From contig PCXJ01000006.1 of the NCBI GenBank assembly GCA_002787615.1, positions 10,788 through 18,188 on the forward strand: a stretch of 7,401 nt of DNA, in the 5' to 3' direction. The notes below the pieces were generated by a model, which was not told the origin of the DNA, did no database searches, and saw only the letters and a list, made by a program, of their open reading frames with translations. This document shows positions 7,027 through 7,401 of this stretch, in pieces. This DNA is from Alphaproteobacteria bacterium CG11_big_fil_rev_8_21_14_0_20_44_7. Its GTDB lineage: Bacteria > Pseudomonadota > Alphaproteobacteria > Rickettsiales > 21-14-0-20-44-7. The translations under genes were made by a program, and so were the position numbers. Each line of letters begins with the position of its first letter. Position 1 is the first letter of the stretch.

Positions 7027-7055
7027 AGTATAATAATTATTGGAGGTAATTGCAA
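7027..7055 (-). promoter_or_regulatory. predicted promoter of the M48-TraB-queD operon
   Basis: Read on the minus strand, TTGCAA (7055-7050) is followed after 17 bases by TATACT (7032-7027), close to the sigma70 consensus. Only 6 bases separate the -10 from the ATG at 7020, so transcription would start at or next to the start codon. No ribosome binding site precedes that ATG. Confidence 0.55.
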
Positions 7056-7082
7056 TTGACCATAGGACATGCTATATATACT
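7055..7082 (+). promoter_or_regulatory. predicted promoter of the 6S RNA gene
   Basis: TTGACC (7056-7061) and TATACT (7077-7082) are spaced 15 bases apart (16 if the -35 is read as ATTGAC from 7055). The start would fall near 7088-7089, at the foot of the 6S closing stem. Its -35 directly abuts the -35 of the divergent protease promoter. Confidence 0.5.
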
Positions 7083-7087
7083 TAAGA

Positions 7088-7253
7088 GAATGGATTACTG
7101 CGCTGCCCGTAACATGCACGAGCATTCCCAGGGTCGATATTCATACCGAGAGGGAGCTACCACTGGCCGGATCGTGGTCCGGTTATGCGGCGCCCACCTG
7201 ATACTTCAGGACCTCGGCGAATCACAGTTGCTAACGACAGTGCGGTGCCATTC
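7088..7253 (+). ncRNA. ssrS: 6S RNA, regulator of sigma70-RNA polymerase
   Basis: 6S RNA mimics an open promoter, binds sigma70-RNA polymerase and lowers housekeeping transcription in stationary phase. Evidence is structural and by motif. The bubble strand contains GATATTCATACC (7136-7147), nearly the E. coli GAUAUUUCAUACC. Pairing can be traced by hand. The closing stem is 7088-7093 with 7248-7253, extended outward by 7081-7087 with 7255-7261. Next come 7098-7105 with 7238-7245, GTAAC 7109-7113 with GTTGC 7227-7231, and CGAG 7119-7122 with CTCG 7213-7216. The apical hairpin is CCGGA/TCCGG (7167-7171, 7178-7182). A small hairpin CCTGA/TCAGG (7197-7210) lies in the 3' side of the bubble, as in many 6S RNAs. 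The gene sits directly before the cyclo-ligase gene, the classical ssrS-ygfA arrangement. Exact ends are uncertain by several bases. Confidence 0.92.
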
Positions 7254-7273
7254 TTCTTAAGACAATTGCTCAT

Positions 7274-7401
7274 ATGACCTCGAAATCAGAACTACGAAGA
7301 ATTGCCAGAGCCAATCGTGATGAAATCACGCTCCCAAATGCCGCTCATCTATTATGTGAGAAATTTTTGCATAATGTCGAAATCCCAAAAAACTCAATCA
7401 T
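7274..7401 (+). CDS. 5-formyltetrahydrofolate cyclo-ligase, N-terminal 42 residues, truncated by window edge
   Basis: This cytoplasmic enzyme uses ATP to convert 5-formyltetrahydrofolate to 5,10-methenyltetrahydrofolate, recycling folate. The visible part MTSKSELRRIARANRDEI is the family's N-terminal basic helix (the K/R-x-x-LR-x-x-x-R pattern used in binding nucleotide), followed by a helix HLLCEKFLHN. The conserved glycine-rich and metal sites lie outside the window. There is no clear ribosome binding site. The 6S RNA gene ends about 13-20 bases upstream, so the two are probably cotranscribed and the mRNA would be released by processing at the 6S 3' end, as in gammaproteobacteria. The assignment rests on the N-terminal pattern plus this linkage. 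Alternative symbols are ygfA or fau. Confidence 0.82.
   Translation, partial: MTSKSELRRIARANRDEITLPNAAHLLCEKFLHNVEIPKNSI

Noticed and set aside
7069..7260. 63-codon plus-strand ORF
   Set aside because: It covers the 6S RNA, its protein is not family-like, and the bases are explained by RNA pairing.
1..7401. CRISPR array, insertion sequence or tRNA/att site
   Set aside because: No direct-repeat/spacer series, transposase frame, terminal inverted repeats or tRNA cloverleaf were seen; the cassette at 1511-2466 has no visible mobility gene.

Overview
The window looks like a chromosomal segment of an AT-rich, probably uncultured alphaproteobacterium. The protein families point that way: HslVU, PurD, a SCO-type copper chaperone, and a periplasmic M48-TPR protease followed by a TraB/GumN protein. 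A 6S RNA gene directly upstream of 5-formyltetrahydrofolate cyclo-ligase is a proteobacterial arrangement. The lineage is inferred from gene content only; no search was run.

Positions 1-1510 (+ strand) carry the end of hslV and a complete hslU with no base between them. Positions 1511-2466 interrupt the housekeeping genes with visibly AT-richer DNA. Here the minus strand carries two small acidic, immunity-like genes preceded by a broken 56-codon reading frame. The layout (broken upstream frame, short gap with a ribosome binding site, small acidic gene, second small acidic gene) resembles the leftover end of a polymorphic-toxin/immunity cassette, although neither family could be named firmly.

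Positions 2467-4338 (+ strand) hold purD and, overlapping its stop by 8 bases, a SCO1/SenC gene. The SCO gene is split by a -1 frame change in a run of nine A that contains the heptamer A AAA AAC. The active-site CxxxC lies between the two open frames, so it is made only if the frame is restored by slippage or if the frame break is a sequence error.

Positions 4342-7020 (minus strand) form a tight three-gene operon, read from right to left: an exported M48 metalloprotease with TPR repeats (BepA-like), an exported TraB/GumN protein, and a QueD-like 6-pyruvoyl/6-carboxy-tetrahydropterin synthase. Its predicted promoter lies so close to the first ATG that the mRNA would be almost leaderless.

Positions 7050-7401 (+ strand) contain a back-to-back promoter, a 6S RNA gene of about 165-180 nt with a base-pairing pattern that can be traced by hand, and the first 42 codons of 5-formyltetrahydrofolate cyclo-ligase. 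The clearest new points are the SCO slippery site, the decayed cassette between hslU and purD, and the 6S RNA, which gene callers could mistake for a small ORF.
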